Assembly: GCA_032718475.1 (NCBI GenBank)
Contig: JAUCBJ010008103.1
Coordinates: 1-28,606 of the forward strand
From: Nemertoderma westbladi
Taxonomy: Eukaryota > Xenacoelomorpha > Nemertodermatida > Nemertodermatidae
Length of the DNA stretch: 28,606 bases
Direction: 5' to 3'
Below the pieces are notes generated by a model that worked only from the letters and a program-made list of their open reading frames with translations, had not been told where the DNA came from and made no database searches. Position 1 is the stretch's first letter. Every line of letters begins with the position of its first letter. The position numbers and the translations under genes were made by a program. Below, piece after piece: positions 20,125 through 28,606 of this stretch.

Positions 20125-20373
20125 TTACGTTGGGGAGTCCCTAGATGTTTGTTGGATTAGGGAGGTGGTCGTGGGAAGAGTATCTTGCCTTCCATAGTTT
20201 CCGAAGAGTTCTCTGTCTCTTTCCAGTAAACATATACGACCAACTGGGCGATTGAGCTGCTGCGTCTCGAAGACAATTCCTGGTTTCTTAAAGTTACGCC
20301 GCATGACGACGAGTTCTACCGATCGCACCAAACCATCATCCGAGATATGAGTCTCGATGATACGACCTGTCTG
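20125..20373 (-). pseudogene. BEL pol C-terminal tail beyond a premature TAG
   Basis: In the same frame as the integrase ORF, immediately after its TAG. It encodes QTGRIIETHISDDGLVRSVE and ends with the NRPVGRICLLE motif typical of the end of BEL pol (relatives read RPVxKLxLLE), then a short tail and TAA at 20125-20127. Continuity of frame and of family motif shows that the TAG is a recent nonsense mutation rather than the natural end. Confidence 0.85.
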
Positions 20374-22683
20374 CTACCGCTTACGTGGAAGATCTGAATC
20401 CACAATAAGGACCATGTCTCCGGGGCTGACGTTTTCTTGCTGCGCAAACCACTTAGTTCGAAGTTGTAGCGTAGGCAGATAATGTTTTTCGAAATGGTCA
20501 GCGAAATGACGGGATAACAACTGCATAAGTTGCCAAGTTTGCCGGCAGTATTCGTCTCCGTCCGTGATTTCCGATCGTGGGAGCATGGCTACAGGTTTCT
20601 TCAGTAGGAAGTGCGCAGGTGTTAGCGCTTCCAGGGAATCGGGACTCGATGAGACTGGCATAAGCGGTCTCTCGTTGAGATAGGCGGCGATTTCCTCCAT
20701 TAACGTCCGCAAAAGTTCGTCGGTGAGATACGCGCGGCACGGCACTATAAAGTGAAATGCGGTCTTCACGCTCCTGATTAATCTCTCCCAACTTCCTCCC
20801 CACCAAGGGGCGTCGGCGGCATTGAAGGTCCAGCTAGACGCTGTTATCCTTAGCTGATCGTCCACCTGTCTTTGGTTCCAATCTTTGACGTAAGCCTTGA
20901 TTTCATTGTTGGCACCAATGAAGTTCGTTCCCTTATCAGATCTCATCGTGTTACTAGTTCCAAAGCGAGCGATCTGTCGGCGTAAGCTCAATATGAAGCT
21001 ATTGGTAGATAAATCGTTCACCATATCGAGATGGATAGCTCTACAAGTCATACAGACAAAGATGACACACCATCTCTTGACTATAGTCCTAGCACGATAT
21101 ACTTCAATAGGGCCAAATAAATCCACACCGGTATTAGTAAAGGGTGGTTCATAGAAGCTTACTCGTTCCCTAGGTAATTCTGCCTCTCGCTGTGTTAAAG
21201 GCCTACTGAATGCTTTCCTACAGGGTATGCAGTTCCTAAGAACTTGGTTCAGAGCTCTACGGGGTTTATAAAAATAATAGCGAGTTCGAATTTCGCTAAG
21301 AACTCGTTCTCTACCAGCATGATAAAGCTTACTGTGAACATCTACAATCATCTTGATTTGTATTTCAAGATTTCTAATGAGTATGGGAAACTTAGTGTCA
21401 AAGGATAATGGAGCATTAGTTAGTCTTCCTCCAACACGTATTAACCCATCTATCATTGTGCTAGAGAAACGATCCCTTAAGCGCATCTGTGGATTTCTCA
21501 ACAACAGGAAATACTTATCGGAATCCTCATAGCATTGCAGGAGTCTCAGTATCTGCTTATTGGTTTCTTCATGCTCCTGGTAACTGATCTTCTCCTTCAG
21601 AAACCTGTCGGATATCTTGTATTTGGGAAGATCTTTAACAACATGGACCTGCGCAGATGTCAGTGGAGCGGTATCACTAGTGGTCTTCGTCCTGGAGTAG
21701 TGATGATGAAAACATCGCTTTAAATAAGCAACTGCCTTACAGAGCCGATTCCAGGAACTATAGTGATGTATCTCTCTCTGCAGGAGAGGTGAGAGTCCTT
21801 GCGAGACGTCTGGTGTTCCAGATTTCCAATCTCTCTCTCTGATTTCCACAACAGACTTATTTGTGGCTGGGGGTTTTGGATCCAAAGCGTCGTCTCCGGA
21901 AGTGTGTAGTACAGACAGATCTATCACGGGTTTAAATAATTTCGATTTACTCGCCCGGGTTTTAGGTTTGACTTTCTCCACTCCCTTGGCTTGTCTAATC
22001 TCCGCCGTAGTAAGATGAGGAGGCCATTCATCCTCTTCTTTGCTTAGGAAGTCGGGTCCACCTAACCAGTCTGGAGTATCTATCAGTTCTTGCGGAGTTG
22101 CTCCCCTGGAGGCGATGTCGGCTGGATTAATCGTCCCGGGGCAATGTCTCCATTGATCTATCTTCGTGCGACTAAGTATAATGGCTACTTTGTTGGTAAC
22201 GAAGACACTGAACTGACAGACTTCATTGGTTATATACTCCAACACGAGAAAAGCATCGGTCCAATAGACAGTTTTCTCCAGTGGATAGTCGATCTGTTCT
22301 GTTACATTCCGGCCGATGGCTGTAGCGTATAGAGCCGCTTTTAACTCCGCTCGAGGAACTTTCAACTTGTTGTTTATCAAGGCCTTAGAGGTAACCAAGG
22401 CGACCTTAATTCCATCCGGAGTTTCATCTCTCAGGTAGGCTACTATACCTATTCCCATATCGCTGGCGTCTCCAAACACATGGAGTTGATAGGAATACGT
22501 AGGGAGAACATGACCAAAATATGAACGGGAAATTATAAAGTTCTCGATGGATGGTAACGAATCTTCCCATTTCATCCACTTCTTTAATAGTTCTCCCTTA
22601 AGTGGATCGTCCCATGAGTGGTTTTCAAGCCACATTTGTTGTACTAAACTCCGAGCAATCGAAATCCACCTCTTTTCAAGCAC
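20374..22683 (-). pseudogene. BEL RNase H and integrase
   Basis: 769 open codons from a GTG at 22683 that is probably not a start but the point after the deletion. The RNase H domain has the expected acidic residues at D72 (VFGDASDMG), E113 (VPRAELKAA), D143 (YWTDAFLVL) and D189 (NPADIASRG). The integrase has an HHCC zinc finger (H450, H455, C485, C488) and the catalytic triad D521 (TGVDLFGP), D583 (RSDKGTNFIG) and E633 (WWGGSWERL). Relatives usually read SDNGTNF; here a Lys replaces the Asn after the catalytic Asp. The C-terminal DUF5641-type region starts near residue 690. RNase H degrades the RNA template and integrase inserts the cDNA. The frame ends at a TAG (20374-20376) ahead of the expected end; all catalytic residues of this part are present. 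Confidence 0.92.
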
Positions 22684-23738
22684 TCTACAGTTCCTTTGGA
22701 GACATCAATGGCTTCTTCCACCGATGGGAGGGACTTTAAATTGTCGTCCATGTATATATCCCGTTTGATGTTGTCGGTAACCTCTTTGGAGAAGGCGTCC
22801 CGGTTGTCATCAGCAGTGGTACGCACTACTGAGCAGGCGTTTGAAGGGCTCGAGATGATCCCAAAAGCCTGAATGGTCATCCAGTACTCCACCGGTTTCT
22901 GGTTGAGGTCTCCCTCCGGCCACCACAGAAATCGTAGGCTGTCTCGATCTCTATCCAGTGCCTTAACTTGTAAGAACATGCCTTCTATATCGGAGGCAAA
23001 AGCGATTGAATATTGTCGTAATCTTAAGAGTATTCCCAACAAGGATTGGAGTAAGTTGGGTCCTGGCAACAACTCGGAATTAAGGTATTGGCCCATGTAG
23101 AGGGCGGAGCCGTCAAATACTACCCGGACTTCATTGGGTTTACCAGGTTTGGGAACGTAATGATGTGTGAGATAGTATGTTCTCTCAGTTATGGGTGTTT
23201 CTTCCGGTACTCGCTCCGCATATCCCTTGTCAATAAATTTCTTCAACTGAGTCTTGTACATTTCCTTAGCTGAAGCATTTGCCGTAAGGCGTCGATGTAG
23301 TTGCGCAATTCTTTTCTCCGCCAAGGGTCGGTTGTTTATAAATTTAGGTTCTCGCTTTCGAAATGGCAGACCAATTTCATATCTACCTTGATCTTTAAGA
23401 AAACGTGTAGTCGTTTCCTGGATCTGCTTGGCTCTTTCTTCTTCTACCGATAGGGCCTTATCGTAGGAATTGGGCTCTACAGCCTCTTGAGTAAAGAATC
23501 GTACGGCGTGTTCATCGCGAGTCTTCGCGTTGTAGCGATCTATCACTTCATTCAGTTCGTCGTTGTATTCGACTTGTTCAGCTGGATGAATGAGGTGACA
23601 TAGGTTCACTTGGTTTTGCCAAGTTTCGTTTTCCGTAAGGAGGTCGATGGTCTTCTCCTCGTCGAAGAGTTGGTGGATGTCGTCATTATCTGAGGAGTAT
23701 GGTGTTCCATCAGTTGTGTCGTCTACCTCACTGAACTC
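22644..23738 (-). pseudogene. BEL reverse transcriptase, C-terminally truncated
   Basis: Follows the protease in the same frame after the TAA at 23739. From an AUG at 23609 the frame holds the BEL pre-RT region (GRYEIGLPFRKREPKF), YVPKPGKPNEVRVVFDGSAL, the first catalytic aspartate in ASDIEGMFLQVK (residue 207) and the YMDD box (residues 286-289, 22743-22754). BEL elements more often have YVDD. After GGFRLLGV the frame stops. The thumb/connection region, about 100 residues in relatives, is absent, and the neighbouring frame picks up at a point already close to RNase H (SLVQQMWLENHSWDDPL). I infer an internal deletion with frame change near 22660-22680. The enzyme would copy the element's RNA into DNA in the cytoplasmic particle; here it cannot be made whole. 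Confidence 0.88.
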
Positions 23739-24990
23739 TTATTCCCATTCACTTACCTGGTAGACCCTTTCTTTGGGTAACCTTTCCATGAGAGTTCTAC
23801 GGGAAGGGCCAGTAAAGTACCAACCTACTCTAGTTCTTCCCGCATAGGTTTGTAGTGGTTGCGGTTGAGCAGGCCGTTTCTCCAATGTCTCAAGCGCCTC
23901 ATGCGCATTTTGGCCGATGAGTATTTGCACTCCAGGGTAGTCTGTGTTGAATCTAGGTATCTTATGCTGCTGGGTGAAATTGTCCTCATCCCAGTTATAA
24001 GGTTCCACTTGGCTGGTAGCGAAGTTCTTTATTGCCACCATTTTTACTGACCTTATGCTGTGTTCTCCTAGTTCATCCTGGGGGGTGGACATCGCACCTA
24101 CATAATAATCTGCAATTACTGTAGATTTCCAAACCTGCATAATTCCTGACATGTTTAACTTAGTTCGGAACTTGGGTTGTCCAGCAAAGATGTCTTCGGC
24201 TAGTTCTTTGTCGATGAATGTTCCTGTGCTGCCGGAGTCAAGGAGGGCGTTCACTATATAGCTTTTTTCTGGCCCGTGGACTCTCAACTGCACCACGGGA
24301 AATTCTCGGATTCCTACATTGGAAGTTGGTGCTTTCCAAGATGGTTGTCGGTCAGAAGTAGTTAGGGGGAGCTCGCTGTCGGTGTCCTTTTCATACGTAA
24401 GTGCTCGATATACTGCGGTATTTATCATGTAACAGGATTCGTCTTCGTCGGAAAATTCGTCCGTATAGAATCCTTCCATCTCAGAACTTTGGTCAGTGTC
24501 GTTCACATCACTGAATTGGACATGTAGTTCGGAATCACTTACCTGACTCAGGCTGTTTCGTTCGAATTCAGTGTGCAACAAGCTATGATGTTTCGCGCCA
24601 CACTTTGCACACCTTGCGTCGGAGTAACAGGTTCGCCATTGGTGTCCTTGTCTGAGGCAATTATAACACAACCGCTTATCCCACATGACTTCATGTCTAT
24701 CTTTTAGTGATTTCTTTAAAAATTTATCACACACACTTAAACGGTGGGGCCCGTCGCATAGCGCACATTTTGGTTTGATGTTACTCACCTTACCTTGGGT
24801 AACGTTGTGCACTCTCGTTCTTTCCTCGGGCTTTCTTCCGTGAACCTTATTAGGAGACGTAGGAGGAGTTTTTGTTACCTGTTCTCTCCTGTCATTGGTT
24901 CGAGACTTAAATTTACTTACGTCTTTAGGCGCTTTGTTGACATAGTAAGATCTTTCAGTGTCTTTCCCTCTGTCCTCTTCGCTTTCGCCG
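23739..24990 (-). pseudogene. BEL zinc-knuckle and aspartic protease region
   Basis: This frame is open from the frameshift near 24990 to a TAA at 23739-23741. Counting from a GTG at 24812, three Cys/His modules lie at residues 16-28 (CALCDGPHRLSVC), 49-62 (CYNCLRQGHQWRTC) and 68-80 (CAKCGAKHHSLLH), as in BEL gag-pol where they bind RNA. An acidic linker follows, then the aspartic protease motif LLDSGSTGTFID (catalytic Asp at residue 192) and an ILIGQNAHE motif typical of the second half of the fold. The protease would cleave the polyprotein. The frameshift lies in a GGCGAAAGC-type short direct repeat, a likely slippage site. An acidic segment after the knuckles (QVSDSELHVQFSDVNDTD) resembles the segment at the TAA (QVSEWE...EFSEVDDTTD), suggesting an internal duplication. 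Confidence 0.85.
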
Positions 24991-26721
24991 GCTTTCGCCG
25001 TCGTCTGTATAACACACTGGTGTTACCTTTCTCCTAGAAATGGGTTTCTCACTTACCTTATTTTCTGGTGTCTTCTCTCCGGACTGCTTTAGGAGCTGTA
25101 ATTTTACCTCTCCATCTAAGAATGACATGAGATCAGCCATGGTAGGGTCTCTTCGTTGTTGTTCCATCATATATAACACTTTCTTATCCCAGCGTGTACC
25201 TACTCCACCCTTTGGTAAAGTAGAGGCCATGGCTCCAATAACCATAGAACTCTGATATTCATGAGACTTACCTAGCCAATCTAATTGTCTACAGATCTCC
25301 TGAATCTCATCGGAAAACTCTATAATCCCACTGCTAATGAACTTTCGGGGCGCTACCAATTTTGCATACAAATACCTAGCTATGTTATTCCTATTACCAT
25401 ACCTGAAGTTTAGTGTATCCTAAACTTGTCTTAATCCATCTGGATGTCAAATAAACTTTAACGCCATTAACTTGGGAGATCCTTCCAAGCACTCGATGAG
25501 GAATCTAAGTTTCTCTCCGTTAGATAGTACAGAGTTCTGTATGTTATCTTTATAATATTCATTAAAAGGTAACCATTTCATCTCATCTCCATTGAACTTG
25601 ACGATCTCTCCCACCTTTACCGCCTGACGGGCTTCGGTTCTAGCCATTTGACGCGTAAAACTTTCTTGGGCCATCGTGTTATTTAATATCGAGTTATCGG
25701 TATATAAATTTCTCGGATTATGATCAGGTCTATATGGAATATCATTGTCAACAGGTTTATAATTACCCTTAATAGGGTTTACTATAGGAGTTTCTACTTC
25801 ACTAGTAGTATAGATGCGTGTAGGCTCCACACCTTGCGCATGAAATACTTCAGACCTAACAGGTTAACACATTGTTACAGGGGGTGGTGGTATACCCCTT
25901 TGTGTATTTACTAATTTATCGCGTTCTAGCGCGATACTCTGCTGCACTTCTTGCAACTCTAACCTACTTTCCCTTACTGTTCCCTTAAACTGTTGAACAG
26001 TCTCCTGCATCTGCCCGAGCAGGAGATTCATCCCCCGCCGCCCCTCATCCACCCACTCGACCGCCAAAGTGGGAGCCGCCAACATAGTAGCGGGTAGACG
26101 AGGGACAACGGGCGACAAATCATTGATATTTCGCTCGGAGTCCAGGACAGGAACTGTCTCAGGGGCGGTTCTGTTGGGCACAGGTAGTTTAGTGCTGTGC
26201 AAAGGGAATTTAGAGGTAGGTTCTGGGAGTACAGGTGTCTCTATCACCGAAGGGGTGGCTTCGAGAACAGGCCTAATTATTTCAGGTTCATCTACTATAG
26301 TAGGGAGTCTTTCTACTCTAATAATTTGGTCTGTAGGTTCTGTACTACCTAAGTCTGTGCTAGCTAGTTGCCTTCTCACAGCTGGGGGCAAATCAGGCAA
26401 TTTCTGACGGTGGAGCATTCTTCTACGCCTGCTGAGACGAGATCTATTTCCTCCGCCTTCAGGATCTGTTGTATCGCCTTCATCCGATGATGTAAAGCCC
26501 TGTCGCTTGGGGGTGGATCGACTTATCAGCTGCATTTGACTAGCTGTTATCTATTTATTGAAGTTGTCTTGCTTCTCTTGAAGATTTTCCAACTCTTGTT
26601 GGGCTGCCTCTTCAGATGCCCTCCGTTCTGCTTCTGCCACTGCTGCTGCCGCTTTTGCCTCTGCCACTGCCGCTTTTCTTTCCGCTTCTACTGCTGCAGC
26701 TGCCGCTTGCCTTTTCACTTC
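24955..26721 (-). pseudogene. BEL gag (DUF1759-like), four in-frame stops
   Basis: Gag forms the particle that packages the element's RNA. One minus-strand frame holds an Ala/Glu-rich coiled coil (AAAVAEAERRASEEAAQQEL, 26721-26554), a TAG at 26551-26553, an ATG at 26535 with a Pro/Arg-rich region, and a second helical stretch (QETVQQFKGTVRESRLELQE). A TAA follows at 25864-25866, then the DUF1759-like core (VKFNGDEMKWLPFNEYYK and LRFLIECLEGSP), TGA at 25447-25449, TAG at 25420-25422, and DTLNFRYGNRNNIARYLYAK. It ends in a basic stretch at 24955, where the frame is lost. Either the ATG at 26535 is the true start and the coiled coil is leader, or, more likely given how well it codes, the protein began upstream and was cut by LTR-C. 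DUF1759 is the usual gag module of BEL/Pao. Confidence 0.8.
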
Positions 26722-27887
26722 TGTTCGCGCTTTCAGACCTTTGGCAGTTTAACCCGCCAAATTAAGATGTCTTCTAGATATTAAATCGCCTTTTAGCCTA
26801 TGACAAGTATTTGATTCACTACACTAGTCGAAACCAATCTGTGCGCGATCATTCACCCGCTGGATATTCCCGGGAGATTGGGTTCGACGGTTTAATTTTA
26901 TTGCTATGTAAGCCTAATGTATTATTCGACTGACAGTATTATATAATCTCTGACAATATTATTCACCTTCGGGAATATTAACAGTTCCTTTAGGACGTGG
27001 CGCTTTATCTATATAAACAGAGTTATGACTTAAACTACTCACAACGATATGGCTTAATTATAATTCACATATATGGCGCATTCTTTAGGAATTGCTTCTT
27101 TAACAGACTCACTCATACACAATGCTGCACAATACTGCACACTAATCTGCCAATCTTCACTGATTTTAGTCACATATAAAAGGAACACAGACTGACTCAT
27201 GTAGGGTCTATCAAATAACATTAGATTCACTTCAAACCACTTTAACATAAGTCACAATCGTTATAGGTAACCTTTCTCTCTTACCTTCGGTATATCAAGA
27301 ATATTGGGTTTTCGGGGTTATTTCTCGTTATTCCAATATAATAATTCATCAACAAATATAATGAATAACCGACAACAAATAGCAGTATACAGTATTGATT
27401 GAGCAGGTAATTTTTAGCAGAGTTCGTCAGATAGTTAAAGGATATATGTCCTTATAATTAAACCTACTAGTGATGGGCTAAAAGCAGAAAAGCACAAAAC
27501 ACTACAAAGCCGTTCTTTCGTGGCTTTGAAAAACTCGTGACTACTACTCTATACGAGGATACCAACTACCCTTATTCCACGAAGCTCCCGTTCAACACAG
27601 AGAAAGAGCAGTGAGATAGGAAAATTTCAGTTCAGTAGCTCTGTGATAGGACAAAATCAAGGCTAACTCAAATTCTATTGGGAGATACAAAAAACAAGGC
27701 TATGACGCAACCTTCCTAGGCTGGTTGGCCGATTAAACAGAGCCCAGATACCTGCGTACAGCAAATCAGCCAATAAGCTGGTAGCTTGCACTATTTTAGC
27801 TATAGATCCCCTTTAGAGTATTCTAGCGACCGGGGGGGAACTGGCCAGCAAAGCAAACGAACCAGTTATACCACAAAAGCTTTTACA
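26722..27887 (-). mobile_element. LTR-C, 3' LTR of an X-ORF retroelement abutting BEL gag
   Basis: 1166 bp with TG...CA ends. From 26722 to about 27290 it is nearly identical to LTR-A, and the match continues in patches to about 27530. From there to about 27870 it is unrelated to both LTR-A and LTR-B, then the last bases (CAAAAGCTTTTACA) agree again. In minus orientation the differing block is the start of U3. The polypurine tract TGGGAGCGG (27888-27896) and ORF X adjoin its upstream end, so it is a 3' LTR. Its downstream end meets the BEL gag frame without a gap. The sequence after it does not start with TGG, so no ordinary primer binding site is seen, which argues against it being the 5' LTR of the BEL element. 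Confidence 0.8.
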
Positions 27888-27897
27888 CCGCTCCCAG
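27888..27897 (-). other. Polypurine tract (PPT) next to LTR-C
   Basis: Minus strand CTGGGAGCGG directly before the LTR start TGTAAAAGC, identical to the tract at LTR-B. It supports the call of a 3' LTR and minus orientation. Confidence 0.7.
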
Positions 27898-27965
27898 AAA
27901 ATGGGATTTAAGTCTATAAAATATACAAAATCACAGTTTCTAAAATATAAAAATACTCTAAACAG

Positions 27966-28606
27966 TTAGTCTTTCTTGCGCGGACGGCGTTTACGCAGTT
28001 TTTTAAAGCTAGCAAGAGTCATTTTCTCTTTGGGGCGAGCCACTTTACGAGGAGGGCTGTAGCTCCTAGGCGAAGGGTGCAATATAATTGCATCAGAAGG
28101 TGCAGGGTTACGATCGGTATACCCGCCGGTCGAAGTACCTGGTTGATTAATATCAACCTCAGTGGAGCGAGATCTAACGGCCTTTAGAGCGCGTCTCAGT
28201 ACAGCAGCTCCTACGGGTCCTTGACGGGTCGTCTGGACACTAGCGGTGGGTGGACCGTGAGTGGTGAGGAACTTTCTCGGTTTAATGGTTCTCTCCAGCT
28301 CGCGTTCTCGGGTTCGATATTCATATGGGCGCCGAGATACTTCCTGGAGTTCAGGATGCGAGTTCACGAAAATGTCGCCATACTCAGGGTCCTGACGGAT
28401 AAAATTGATGAGGTGATATGTGGTTATATCATTAGGGTTGTCATTTCTAAGGTATTTTCTGACAAACTTGGTGGAAATACACTCACCAACACGCTTTATT
28501 AACTCGTAACTTGGTACGCGTGTTTTCTGTTCAATCGACGCGAATAGGTAAGGATGGAACGCGTAAACTCCCTCGTAAGCTCGTCCAGGGTAATAGCGAT
28601 GTCTGG
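27966..28606 (-). CDS. ORF X, copy C: unrecognised last ORF, open, runs off the window
   Basis: The minus strand is open in one frame from the window edge at 28606 to a TAG at 27966, about 213 codons without a start in view, so only the C-terminal part is seen. It contains AYEGVYAFHPYLFASI, VPSYELIKRVGECISTKFVR and DITTYHLINFIRQDPEYGD, then, shared with copy B, RERELERTIKPRKFLTTHGP, TRQGPVGAAVLRRALKAV, HPSPRSYSPP and a strongly basic end (KKLRKRRPRKKD) that could bind nucleic acid or act as a nuclear localisation signal. No known domain is recognised. Similarity to copy B begins abruptly at RERELER; upstream residues are unrelated. The stop lies 79 bp before LTR-C, the same spacing as in copy B. 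This copy shows no damage in the visible part. Confidence 0.65.
   Translation of the reverse strand, partial: RHRYYPGRAYEGVYAFHPYLFASIEQKTRVPSYELIKRVGECISTKFVRKYLRNDNPNDITTYHLINFIRQDPEYGDIFVNSHPELQEVSRRPYEYRTRERELERTIKPRKFLTTHGPPTASVQTTRQGPVGAAVLRRALKAVRSRSTEVDINQPGTSTGGYTDRNPAPSDAIILHPSPRSYSPPRKVARPKEKMTLASFKKLRKRRPRKKD

Larger units (their letters stand above)
20125..26721 (-). mobile_element. BEL/Pao LTR retrotransposon, internal region, inactivated
   Basis: The order gag, zinc knuckles, protease, reverse transcriptase, RNase H, integrase and C-terminal domain, with DUF1759 and A17-peptidase-type features, is diagnostic of BEL/Pao elements. The coding path runs in one frame from 26721 to about 24990, shifts once, continues to about 22680, and shifts again at a deletion junction to finish at 20125. 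In-frame stops lie at 26551, 25864, 25447, 25420, 23739 and 20374 (low coordinates); the first sits just ahead of a candidate gag ATG, so five certainly interrupt the coding path. The 5' end is missing: the gag frame is cut at the terminus of LTR-C. This copy cannot make its proteins. Confidence 0.9.

Overview
The window looks like nuclear DNA of an invertebrate animal, probably marine. It is dense in transposable elements and satellites, its coding sequence is mostly decayed retroelement, and the one host-like gene piece is an exon behind a spliceosomal acceptor. AGGCCTA-type words and long poly-C tracts recur, but I cannot name a species.

Layout. 1-5000: an LTR copy (LTR-A, 364-1603) next to a decayed gene of a multicopy invertebrate family (minus strand, 1711-3908). 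5048-7090: poly-C tracts, a 578-bp foldback element and one exon of a four-pass membrane protein resembling TMEM272. 8190-8745: a 17-bp minisatellite with an inverted partner. 9188-9777: the 3' end of a LINE. 10268-11068: an 801-bp foldback element apparently flanked by TA. 11521-12025: a 505-bp piggyBac-like MITE flanked by TTAA. 12113-13735: a 44-bp satellite of 37 units with no indels and four unit types. 14474-15472: a 13-bp GTAC/CATG minisatellite split by the 3' end of another retroelement.

15539-28606 is a pile of minus-strand LTR retroelements. LTR-B (15539-16733) and LTR-C (26722-27887) each follow a polypurine tract and a last ORF called X here, which I do not recognise (16812-18418, broken; 27966-28606, open and running off the window). 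Between them lies a BEL/Pao element (20125-26721): gag with a DUF1759-like region, zinc knuckles, aspartic protease, reverse transcriptase, RNase H, integrase and C-terminal domain. This copy is dead: five in-frame stops in the coding path, one frameshift and one deletion junction, and its 5' end stops exactly at LTR-C. LTR-C keeps the distal part of the LTR but has a different proximal U3 block from LTR-A and LTR-B.

The most novel signal is the X ORF plus mosaic-LTR element. X lacks recognisable gag, pol or env features, yet its C-terminal 114 residues are conserved without gaps between two copies whose upstream sequences are unrelated. No intact autonomous gene set is visible, and nothing looks bacterial: no operons, CRISPR arrays or rRNA/tRNA genes were seen.
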